Origin: a virus
Strand: one strand, 5' to 3'
DNA: 50,072 bases
Virus record (IMG/VR): IMGVR_UViG_3300043331_000099
Location: 1-50,072 of that record
Shown: positions 1 through 5,734 of the stretch, piece after piece
Layout of the letters: each line of letters starts with the position of its first letter
Position numbering within the stretch: position 1 is the first letter of the stretch
Position numbers and translations under genes: made by a program
The notes under the pieces: generated by a model
Database searches by the model: none
The model's input: the letters and a program-made list of their open reading frames with translations, nothing else
What the model was told of the DNA's origin: nothing

Positions 1-600
1 GCGAGTGCGATAAGGTTTGAATGTGGATTGTTAGCCATGATGGCTACACTCCTAGTCTGTGTTGATATGGCCACAGAGGCACGCCACAGATAACGTGCCA
101 CTGTGTCTAGCCTGATTAGACTAGCGTCTAGCGCGCTAGGTTAGTGGTTGTGCGCTAGGCGTTAGCCTAATCAAGCACCATAGCCTAAGCATTCGGCTAC
201 GGTTCAGGTCCACAATGTCAAACAGCGCGTTAGGCTAGTCGCATCATCCGATGACGCCCGAAGGCATAGCCGACTAGGAACCCCTAACTCCGATCATAGA
301 TACAGTGTCGCATAGGCAAGGGCCTATTGCAAGGCCACTCAAGGGAATAAGTAGTTAGCATCCCTCACGGTTCCATAAGTAAGACTACTTAAGGTAATAC
401 TACGTATGTTACTCTTAAGATACACTTAGTCTAGTGTATCACTTAAGCAACACTAAGTTAACCGTAAGGTTACTTAGGAGTTTCTTACTACCCTAAGTTA
501 CCTTACGGTGTAACTCTAGAGTATACCGTACGGTTACATACAACCCTTGCGAGTATAGGGTCTTATGGTCGTTAGGGGTATGTGTGGGTCCGGGCGCCCC
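1..600. other. Gene-free, hairpin-dense left-end region
   Basis: No convincing coding sequence is seen on either strand. The stretch is packed with inverted repeats: TAGCCAT/ATGGCTA at 32-46; ACAG-GGCACG with CGTGCC-CTGT at 73-104; the palindrome CTAGCGCGCTAG at 128-139; TAGGC/GCCTA at 156-169; a three-way arrangement closed by CTAGTCG/CGACTAG at 235-277; ATAGGC/GCCTAT at 312-327; a long imperfect hairpin at 388-419; GATACAC/GTGTATC at 419-440; a GTAA-capped hairpin at 453-477; and ACCGTACGGT at 525-534. CTAG, usually a scarce tetramer, is common here. It could be a replication origin, a packaging or end region, or a structured RNA on the leftward transcript. The sequence does not decide between these. 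Confidence 0.6.
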
Positions 601-629
601 TCGCGCGCGAATGAATTAAACAAAAAATA

Positions 630-698
630 TATCGGGCAGTATTTTTTACACCTAAAAATTACTAACAGAAAATTTTTACACCTAAAACTTATCGGGCA
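630..698. repeat. Paired short direct repeats
   Basis: TTTTTACACCTAAAA occurs at 643-657 and again at 673-687. TATCGGGCA occurs at 630-638 and again at 690-698, so the two longer copies sit inside the two shorter ones. The right-hand copies overlap the 3' end of the small leftward gene at 682-798, including its stop codon. This may be a partial duplication of that gene end, or short protein-binding repeats next to the hairpin-rich region. Confidence 0.6.
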
Positions 699-798
699 AA
701 AATTTTTCTTCTAGTTCTTTTACCTTTTTCTCTAATTCCTCTACCCTTCTAACTAATTTCCTAAAAACAGGTACATCTTCGAATACTGTGCTCATCAT
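682..798 (-). CDS. Small coiled-coil protein (38 aa)
   Basis: A 38-residue, highly charged protein whose C-terminal half (RRVEELEKKVKELEEK) is a heptad-like coiled coil, so it probably self-associates or binds a partner. The ribosome site GAAGGAAAG lies 5 bases ahead of the first of two adjacent ATGs, and the start overlaps the stop of the upstream gene (ATGA), indicating translational coupling. Its 3' end lies in the direct-repeat patch. Function unknown. Confidence 0.6.
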   Translation of the reverse strand: MMSTVFEDVPVFRKLVRRVEELEKKVKELEEKFLPDKF

Positions 799-995
799 TT
801 TGACTTTCCTTCAGGAATTGGTAATTGACGTATCTTACAGTCGTGATTATCAAAAATAACGTCGTATTGCTGTAAAACAGATAATTTAGCCTTTTTAGGT
901 GCTATTGCCTTCCATTTCACTTCAATAGGAAATGGTTTCTCAGGATATTTCCAATAGTCTGTAGAATCGTTTTTCTTGTATGTTTTCGTATACAT
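795..995 (-). CDS. Hypothetical protein, 66 aa
   Basis: Lysine- and tyrosine-rich 66-residue protein with no signal peptide or membrane segment. An AGGTAGG ribosome site precedes ATG by 4 bases. It belongs to the leftward run of small genes that starts at the promoter near 1533-1559 and is coupled to the next small gene. I recognise no family. Confidence 0.65.
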   Translation of the reverse strand: MYTKTYKKNDSTDYWKYPEKPFPIEVKWKAIAPKKAKLSVLQQYDVIFDNHDCKIRQLPIPEGKSK

Positions 996-1079
996 GGTAC
1001 CTACCTATAGGGTTGAGTATAAAAACGCACCAGTGAGCTTCTCTGGCCCAACCAGAGTACTTTTAAAAGAGGTCCTACA

Positions 1080-1262
1080 TCAAATCCTCTGTTGGAGAAG
1101 ACGGGCATTTTGTTTCCCCCATGATATATTATAAAAATCCTCTGATAATGACCCATCTGGGAATTTAATAAAATACATGTTTTTATACTCAGAATGCTCT
1201 TCTAAACTGAATTTAGTATTCTTAGTCCCATTGTATAATTTATTATTCTTCCATGAGTACAT
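1080..1262 (-). CDS. Hypothetical protein, 60 aa
   Basis: A 60-residue soluble, polar protein preceded by a good GGAGGT ribosome site 5 bases before ATG. Its start lies 2 bases after the stop of the upstream membrane microprotein. About 85 bases separate it from the next gene; that gap holds a CTCTGG/CCAGAG hairpin without a T-run. No family recognised. Confidence 0.65.
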   Translation of the reverse strand: MYSWKNNKLYNGTKNTKFSLEEHSEYKNMYFIKFPDGSLSEDFYNISWGKQNARLLQQRI

Positions 1263-1264
1263 TT

Positions 1265-1402
1265 CTACCTCCAGTAACCCTTTTCACAGACATCATATCC
1301 CCTACTCCAACCTTTGTTATATCCTACTCCATATCCAATAGCAAAACTAATACCAAAGCCTACTAAGACAAGCCATATAATCATATAATCCAATACGTCC
1401 AT
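1265..1402 (-). CDS. Single-pass membrane microprotein (45 aa)
   Basis: The ATG overlaps the stop of the preceding gene (TAATG). Residues about 6-27 form one hydrophobic segment (IIWLVLVGFGISFAIGYGVG) followed by a short basic, Trp/Tyr-rich tail. With the neighbouring 31-residue membrane protein it forms a coupled pair right after the leftward promoter. Such early phage membrane peptides often act on host envelope or physiology, but no function is shown here. Confidence 0.55.
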   Translation of the reverse strand: MDVLDYMIIWLVLVGFGISFAIGYGVGYNKGWSRGYDVCEKGYWR

Positions 1403-1497
1403 TACTTAGTACTCCTTCCTACGAAGTACCCTAATAGAAATACTAAAGCTCCTATAGTAGCTATAACACTAAAACCTATATATAAATCTGTATCCAT
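1402..1497 (-). CDS. Single-pass membrane microprotein (31 aa)
   Basis: First gene of the leftward run. It encodes MDTDLYIGFS, then a hydrophobic segment (VIATIGALVFLLGYFVG) and a basic end RSTK, so N-out/C-in is likely. GGAG lies about 8 bases ahead of ATG. The stop TAA overlaps the next ATG. It is only about 30 bases from the shared promoter, so the leader is short. Function unknown. Confidence 0.55.
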   Translation of the reverse strand: MDTDLYIGFSVIATIGALVFLLGYFVGRSTK

Positions 1498-1510
1498 AGT
1501 AAATCTCCAT

Positions 1511-1540
1511 TTGACATAGGACATAGTTATACTGTATAAT
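1511..1540 (+). promoter_or_regulatory. Sigma70-type promoter of the rightward block
   Basis: TTGACA at 1511-1516 and TATAAT at 1535-1540 both match the consensus, with an 18-base spacer. Transcription should start near 1547, giving a leader of about 20 bases before the first rightward gene at 1569. The -10 lies inside the palindrome TTATACtGTATAA (1527-1539), which also supplies a -10 for the opposite strand. Confidence 0.75.
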
Positions 1541-1559
1541 ATGCGACATAACTTGTCAA
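1533..1559 (-). promoter_or_regulatory. Opposing leftward promoter sharing the -10 palindrome
   Basis: On the minus strand TTGACA (1559-1554) precedes TATACA (1538-1533) with a 15-base spacer, shorter than ideal. The two -10 boxes are the two halves of one palindrome, so RNA polymerase could load in either direction from the same site. It would drive the small genes from 1497 leftwards. Confidence 0.45.
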
Positions 1560-1568
1560 GGAGAAAAC

Positions 1569-1676
1569 ATGCCTGGTACAATCAGTTTATTTCTAATAGG
1601 TGTCTGGTTCTGTGTAGGTCTATTCACAGGTTTTGGTTGGGCTCTGGCTCATAGGATCATAAATAAACTCTTGTAA
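1569..1676 (+). CDS. Single-pass membrane microprotein (35 aa)
   Basis: First rightward gene. AAGGAG lies 6 bases before ATG. The 35-residue product is mostly one membrane segment (LFLIGVWFCVGLFTGFGWAL) with a basic tail (HRIINK). The stop overlaps the next gene (TAATG). Size and topology would suit a small holin-like or regulatory membrane peptide, but nothing specific identifies it. Confidence 0.6.
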   Translation: MPGTISLFLIGVWFCVGLFTGFGWALAHRIINKLL

Positions 1677-1954
1677 TGATCAAAGTTTTATTCTTAAGTT
1701 CATTCCTGTTCTTAGTACACGAACCTAGTTTATACGATCCAGATTGCTGTAACCAACATGATTGTAAACCAGTATCTTGTGTCGAATTAAAGGAACAAGG
1801 TAAACAGATAATCTACCAACATCCTAGTTTTGGTAAGAAGGAATTTGGTGGACATCAGATAAGAGAAAGTCGTGATAAGCAATGCCATGTCTGTATTTCA
1901 AACATGGGTACAGCTCGTTGCGTCTATTTGTATTACAAAGGTCATGAGTCGTAA
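1676..1954 (+). CDS. Secreted Cys-rich protein (92 aa)
   Basis: N-terminal hydrophobic segment (MIKVLFLSSFLFLVHEP) acts as signal peptide or anchor. The rest holds eight cysteines, including DCCNQHDCKPVSC and a C-terminal CHVC, so the mature protein probably forms disulphides in the periplasm or binds metal. It resembles small phage proteins with a DxxCCxxxDC motif known to me mainly from alphaproteobacterial phages and prophages; no function is assigned to them. It sits in a chain of overlapping small envelope-targeted genes. Confidence 0.65.
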   Translation: MIKVLFLSSFLFLVHEPSLYDPDCCNQHDCKPVSCVELKEQGKQIIYQHPSFGKKEFGGHQIRESRDKQCHVCISNMGTARCVYLYYKGHES

Positions 1955-2048
1955 AGACAAGGAATTCTGGATATCTACAGTAATACTATTGTCCTCTATA
2001 GTAATTACTTTAGTATTTATATTAGGTATATATAAACTTAATGCTTAA
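1944..2048 (+). CDS. Single-pass membrane microprotein (34 aa)
   Basis: Overlaps the genes on both sides. Charged start MSRKDKEFW, then about 20 hydrophobic residues (VILLSSIVITLVFILGI). It is the fourth membrane microprotein within 650 bases. No strong ribosome site (GGTC only), so coupling to the upstream gene is likely. Confidence 0.45.
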   Translation: MSRKDKEFWISTVILLSSIVITLVFILGIYKLNA

Positions 2049-2346
2049 GTACTTAGTTACCTTAGTATTACTTATAGTAAGTACTACAGTATTAGCTCAA
2101 GCTCCTCCTAAGAGATATAATTATCCTTATAAAGGTAAGCTATACGTAGATTACTTAAGTACTAAAGAACTTCTTAAGGTATGCTATGGTACTACAGCTT
2201 GTGCCTATAGTACTGATGATGGTAGTTATTGTATTGTCTATTTACCAGATCCTGCTTTAGGCGAATTGTCTAGATCAGAAATAGTAAAACGTTGGATTCA
2301 CGAAAGAGCCCACTGTAATGGTTGGCCTTGGTACCACCCTAAATAA
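2041..2346 (+). CDS. Putative secreted HExxH metallopeptidase-like protein
   Basis: 101 residues with a clear signal peptide (hydrophobic residues 4-18, cleavage probably after VLAQA), then a small domain ending in IHERAHCNGWPWYH. HERAH fits the zinc-binding HExxH pattern followed by a GW. Similar short secreted HExxH...GWP proteins recur in phages and are usually left unannotated. It would act in the periplasm, perhaps on cell wall or envelope proteins; this is inference. Two further cysteine pairs may form disulphides. Confidence 0.6.
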   Translation: MLKYLVTLVLLIVSTTVLAQAPPKRYNYPYKGKLYVDYLSTKELLKVCYGTTACAYSTDDGSYCIVYLPDPALGELSRSEIVKRWIHERAHCNGWPWYHPK

Positions 2347-2448
2347 ATGCCCTTTAGAAAAGTAGGAAATAAATATAAATCCCCTTCGGGAAGGACTTTC
2401 ACAAAAGCCCAGGTTAGGGCTTACTATGCTAAGAAAAGGAGGAAGTAA
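2347..2448 (+). CDS. Small basic protein (33 aa)
   Basis: Starts directly after the preceding stop and encodes MPFRKVGNKYKSPSGRTF followed by a Lys/Arg-rich tail ending KKRRK. Its TAA overlaps the next ATG. Strongly basic phage peptides of this size are common next to structural genes and may bind nucleic acid. No conserved motif decides its role. Confidence 0.5.
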   Translation: MPFRKVGNKYKSPSGRTFTKAQVRAYYAKKRRK

Positions 2449-2516
2449 TGCCCTACGGAAATAAAGCTGGCTATAAGCCACTTAAACCGAAGAAGATGAA
2501 AAAGAAAAAGAAGTAA
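2448..2516 (+). CDS. Lysine-rich peptide (22 aa)
   Basis: GGAGG lies 4 bases before ATG. The product is MPYGNKAGYKPLKPKK followed by a run of lysines. It is coupled on both sides by TAATG overlaps, which argues that it is translated. Short poly-basic proteins starting MPYG/MPFG are often seen near phage structural genes; role unknown. Confidence 0.5.
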   Translation: MPYGNKAGYKPLKPKKMKKKKK

Positions 2517-2845
2517 TGTGGTGTAGACATAAAACATTACTTTGGAAACTAGATAGAATAACATTTCTATTAGGTGAGATATTAGAAAAGGAAGATAAAA
2601 TAATGGTTGATATGGAAAAACTCGCAGCGGCTGTAGCCCGTAATGATGAGGTAGATGCCTCTGTTGTTACGTTGGTTAACAAGCTTGCAGAGGAGATTCG
2701 TAGTCTTAGCCAATCGGCTACAGACGTAGCAGCTCTTCAAGCTGAACTTAATACCATGGCAGATCGTCTCACAGCATCATCGGATACTGTAGCAGCAGCT
2801 GTCGTTGCAAATACACCGGTTGATCCGGTGCATACTGCACAGTAA
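2516..2845 (+). CDS. Ala-rich helical protein (phage structural-region family)
   Basis: The C-terminal 80 residues (MVDMEKLAAAVARNDEVDAS... then SSDTVAAAVVANTPVDP) match the style of a small helical phage protein family seen near tail or head genes, in which an Ala-rich coiled coil is followed by a VANTPxDP tail. An internal ATG at 2603 with AAGGAAG 8 bases upstream fits that family better than the TAATG start at 2516, whose first 29 residues look unlike the rest. Either start or both may be used. Function unknown. Confidence 0.55.
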   Translation: MWCRHKTLLWKLDRITFLLGEILEKEDKIMVDMEKLAAAVARNDEVDASVVTLVNKLAEEIRSLSQSATDVAALQAELNTMADRLTASSDTVAAAVVANTPVDPVHTAQ

Positions 2846-2864
2846 CTAAACAATAAAGGAAGGG

Positions 2865-2887
2865 GCTGGCCGTAAGGCCAGCTCTTC
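2865..2887 (+). terminator. Weak hairpin terminator or processing site
   Basis: GCTGGCC, a GTAA tetraloop, then GGCCAGC, followed by TCTTC. The stem is perfect with a GNRA-type loop, but the T-run is poor. It may attenuate transcription or stabilise the upstream RNA end between 2845 and 2907. Confidence 0.5.
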
Positions 2888-2906
2888 ACCTACAGAAAGG
2901 TAAATA

Positions 2907-3203
2907 ATGGCAGTTTTATTCATAGCAGAGTATGCTGACTCAGGCTTTATCACCGGTCCTGTAGCCGTCGGTAAGGAACCTGCACATACGAATCAAACCG
3001 TTGCCATCGGTGCAGGGTCTGTACAGTCAAATGCTTTTAAAAGCAATACTCTGTTAGTCAGACTGCATTCCGATGTCATCTGTTCCATTGCCTTCGGGGA
3101 CAATCCAACCGCATCCGCTACCTCTGCCAGAATGGCAGCTAACCAGACTGAATACTTTCAAGTAAAGCCTGGTCAGAAAGTAGCAGTTATTCAGAATACG
3201 TAA
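2907..3203 (+). CDS. Hypothetical small structural-region protein (98 aa)
   Basis: Follows the hairpin at 2865; AAAGGT lies 7 bases ahead of ATG. The 98-residue sequence is beta-rich and acid-poor, with Ser/Thr/Ala-rich turns (VAIGAGSVQSNAF, TASATSARMAAN) and ends in a short basic strand. No membrane segment. It resembles small beta-barrel phage surface proteins, but I cannot assign a family. Higher GC than the microproteins before it. Confidence 0.6.
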   Translation: MAVLFIAEYADSGFITGPVAVGKEPAHTNQTVAIGAGSVQSNAFKSNTLLVRLHSDVICSIAFGDNPTASATSARMAANQTEYFQVKPGQKVAVIQNT

Positions 3204-3213
3204 GGTGTAACAT

Positions 3214-3705
3214 ATGGCATACTTACCCCCCGCAGACGTCAATGGCGTATTAAATTTATTAGTCCTACTGTCTGATCCCGAAAAGATCAAGAAACTCTTA
3301 GTCGATCTAAAAGCTCAGTCTGATGACTACTTCGTTAATTACTCTAAGCTCCAAGAGGACAAGAAAGAATTCGAAGCAGTCAAGAAGGCTGTCTCCAACG
3401 ATCAGAAAGCAGTAGAAGATCTTCAGAAAACTCTGATTAAGAAATTAGAGTCAGTCGAGAAGAGTGAACAGTCTTTCTCTAAGTTGAACGAGGAGGCTAG
3501 ATCTCTTAAGGCTCAATTAACTGAGAAGGAAGCTAATCTAAAAGTTTGGGAGACTAATCTCAAAAATAGAGAAGCTACTATTTCCGCAGTAGAAGAGAAT
3601 CTTAAGGTTAGACGAGACCAATTAGACGCAAAGGAACATGAAGTAGCTGTGCTACGTTCTCAATACGAAGCTAAGCTTAGTCAGATAAAGGCATTAACAA
3701 TATGA
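3214..3705 (+). CDS. Coiled-coil protein (163 aa)
   Basis: Almost the whole length after residue 25 is a charged coiled coil (repeated Glu/Lys with Leu/Val heptads, for example SEQSFSKLNEEARSLKAQL). AAGGTG precedes ATG. The stop overlaps the next start by 4 bases (ATGA). A rod-like protein just before fibre-like genes might be a virion spacer or an assembly chaperone; that is inference from position. Confidence 0.6.
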   Translation: MAYLPPADVNGVLNLLVLLSDPEKIKKLLVDLKAQSDDYFVNYSKLQEDKKEFEAVKKAVSNDQKAVEDLQKTLIKKLESVEKSEQSFSKLNEEARSLKAQLTEKEANLKVWETNLKNREATISAVEENLKVRRDQLDAKEHEVAVLRSQYEAKLSQIKALTI

Positions 3706-4130
3706 GCATTTCAAACGCAACAGAAACAAATATTTTAGCATTGATCTTCAATGCAACTGCATGGGCTGACTATGCTGAGAACGATAGTTCTTCTCCTCAT
3801 ACTCAGATCGCAGTAGCTCTTCACACAGCAGATCCTGGTGAAGGCGGAACCATGAGCACAAACGAAGTCGGTTATACCAACTATGCTCGTGTCAACGTAA
3901 ACCGTAACTCTGGTGGTTGGACTGTCTCTGGTGGCTCTGTCTCTCCTGTAGCCAACATTGACTTCCCCGCAGGTACAGGCGGTTCAGGCACAGTCACTCA
4001 CTTTGCAGTCGGTAAGACCGGCGGTGGCGCTACAGATATTCTCTGGTCTGGTACTGTAACTCCTAATATCGTTACAGGTGACGGAATTACTCCTAGACTT
4101 ACAACTGCATCTACCATTACGTTAGACTAA
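3702..4130 (+). CDS. Fibre/decoration-like beta protein (142 aa)
   Basis: Matches a common phage family in which an N-terminal NxxETNxLxxIFNxT segment is followed by VALHTADPGEGG, GYTNYARVNV and a Gly-rich C-terminus; members are annotated as tail fibre or head-associated proteins. All these segments are visible here in order. ATGA overlap upstream and TAATG overlap downstream. Probably a virion surface protein. Confidence in the exact role is low. Confidence 0.55.
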   Translation: MSISNATETNILALIFNATAWADYAENDSSSPHTQIAVALHTADPGEGGTMSTNEVGYTNYARVNVNRNSGGWTVSGGSVSPVANIDFPAGTGGSGTVTHFAVGKTGGGATDILWSGTVTPNIVTGDGITPRLTTASTITLD

Positions 4131-4312
4131 TGATTGTAGAAGCTGTTGGAACATCTTCGGGTACTATTAAGCTAGATAAGTCTCTTTCTAAACGAATAGA
4201 AGAGGCAATGACTAAGGCTGTTGAACAGGCTTTATCAGAAGGGGTCTCCGATCCTGAAGTTATTAAAGCTAGAATTTTAGTAGCTAGAGAAGAAGCAAAG
4301 AAACAAGGATAA
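4130..4312 (+). CDS. Small helical protein (60 aa)
   Basis: Short N-terminal strand, then two amphipathic helices (KSLSKRIEEAMTKAVEQAL and DPEVIKARILVAREEAKK). Fully overlapped start (TAATG). No recognised family. Position between two beta-rich surface proteins suggests a helper or linker, but the sequence alone does not show this. Confidence 0.55.
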   Translation: MIVEAVGTSSGTIKLDKSLSKRIEEAMTKAVEQALSEGVSDPEVIKARILVAREEAKKQG

Positions 4313-4317
4313 ATTAA

Positions 4318-4785
4318 ATGGCTAAATATGCACTTTCAAGTGCTAGTTTTGGTACTCCTCAGGCTATTAGTACAAGTTATAAGACACAGTGGTCATTGAC
4401 ATCGTCTTCAGGCACTCTTCGTAGAGCTTGGATTTATGATGTAACATTTGGTACTGTCGACACCCCTGGAGACACCGTAATGGTCTATAAGCTAGACCGT
4501 CAAACGGATGTCGGAACGGGTACTGCTGGAGCAGCAGCTCCATTGGATAATCAAGACTTAGCAGCTTCTGTGGTTGAAACTTGTAATCATACAGCTGAGC
4601 CTACAGTTACTGCTGATACTGAACTTCTTGAAGTTCCAGTTAATCAACGGTCTACTTATAGATGGGTAGCTGTTCCAGGTGGTGAATTAGTTGTCCCTGC
4701 TGTTGATACCGACGGTATTGGAGCTAGAACAAAGTCTTCAGCTTACACAGGTACAGTAATTTCTAACGTTCATTTCTGGGAATAA
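4318..4785 (+). CDS. Beta-rich virion-like protein (155 aa)
   Basis: AAGGATAAATTA precedes ATG. The protein has alternating strands rich in Ser/Thr/Val with Gly turns and ends in VISNVHFWE. It looks like a small beta-barrel head-decoration or fibre-associated protein. The stop overlaps the next start (TAATG). No family motif recognised. Confidence 0.55.
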   Translation: MAKYALSSASFGTPQAISTSYKTQWSLTSSSGTLRRAWIYDVTFGTVDTPGDTVMVYKLDRQTDVGTGTAGAAAPLDNQDLAASVVETCNHTAEPTVTADTELLEVPVNQRSTYRWVAVPGGELVVPAVDTDGIGARTKSSAYTGTVISNVHFWE

Positions 4786-5036
4786 TGAGAAACGCACAAG
4801 GTTATGCTTCGATTACTTCTCCAGAAGGAGTAAGAGAAGCAGATACCTTTACTTGTTACCATTGTAACAGGATAACTCATGTAAGAGCTTATGCAGACCC
4901 GGCTGAATTAGGAGGGTTATGTAAAGCGTGCATGAGATTGATTTGTTCCAAATGTGTAGGTAAAAACTGCATTCCATTTGAAAAGAAATTAGATTTGATG
5001 GAAGCCAAGTATCACGCTAGAAGGTCTTATGTGTAA
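4785..5036 (+). CDS. Zinc-ribbon protein (83 aa)
   Basis: Two Cys pairs in the N-terminal half, CYHC and CKAC, are followed by CSKC and a further Cys (GKNC); the C-terminal helix (PFEKKLDLMEAKYHARRSY) is basic. The arrangement fits one or two zinc ribbons. The same motif series with a PFEKKLxxxEA tail is a conserved small protein among phages I associate with alphaproteobacteria. Possible DNA, RNA or protein binding. Both ends overlap neighbours by TAATG. Confidence 0.65.
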   Translation: MRNAQGYASITSPEGVREADTFTCYHCNRITHVRAYADPAELGGLCKACMRLICSKCVGKNCIPFEKKLDLMEAKYHARRSYV

Positions 5037-5731
5037 TGGCTATTTCTCTAGTTGGTATTTTTGAAGGTCAGAGAGTTGATACTACCGAACTAACTGTCAA
5101 CTTGAGCGGTACGCAAGCAGGCGATGTTGTCTATGCCTGTCATGGGTATTGGGCAGGAGGGCCAGCGGGTACCCCGTCAGGCTATACGGCAATTGGTACC
5201 GCTACGCTATTGGCGCAGTTTCACATGCGCGTTTCTCGGAAAGTTCTTTCCGGGGCTGATACGACAGTTGTTTTCCCGGCTGCTAGTGCAAATAGTGCGA
5301 ACACAGCGCAAGCTATCGTTCTAAGAGGCGTAGACAATACTACTCCCGAAGATGCTACAGCGACGACCGCTACATCGTCCAGTACATCAACACAACCGGA
5401 TGGAGCGTCAATTACCACAACAACTGCGGGAGCATGGGTTATTTCGGCTGTCGTGAAGGAATGTGTAGATGCAGCGGTTACTGCTCCATCTGGGTATTCC
5501 AATCAGTCTGACATTGCTGGTGATGCGACGACTGCGGATGCTACAACTGCGGTTGCGACAAAATTGATTACATCGCCAGGTGCAGAAGATCCTGGGGCGT
5601 GGTCAAACTTCGCCAACGGTACGGTCACCGGATGGTGTGCTGTAACAGTAGCTGTTAGAGCATTTAATCCTCCTATTTTTACACAAAACAACATCAACAT
5701 CATTCGACAAGCGAGGATGAGAGGCTACTAA
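5036..5731 (+). CDS. Beta-sandwich surface protein, paralogue 1 (231 aa)
   Basis: Single domain of about 215 residues with Thr/Ala-rich strands (GTQAGDVVYACHGYW, GAWVISAVVKE, GWCAVTVAVRAF), plus a short tail NNINIIRQARMRGY. The core pattern, a strand reading GDxxxA early and a closing AVRAF strand, recurs in the N-terminal part of the next gene (FALRA) and in the gene at 16709-17434 (AAFKG). They are probably one fold used three times for virion surface display or receptor contact. Higher GC than its neighbours, hinting at separate acquisition. Confidence 0.55.
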   Translation: MAISLVGIFEGQRVDTTELTVNLSGTQAGDVVYACHGYWAGGPAGTPSGYTAIGTATLLAQFHMRVSRKVLSGADTTVVFPAASANSANTAQAIVLRGVDNTTPEDATATTATSSSTSTQPDGASITTTTAGAWVISAVVKECVDAAVTAPSGYSNQSDIAGDATTADATTAVATKLITSPGAEDPGAWSNFANGTVTGWCAVTVAVRAFNPPIFTQNNINIIRQARMRGY

Positions 5732-5734
5732 ACT

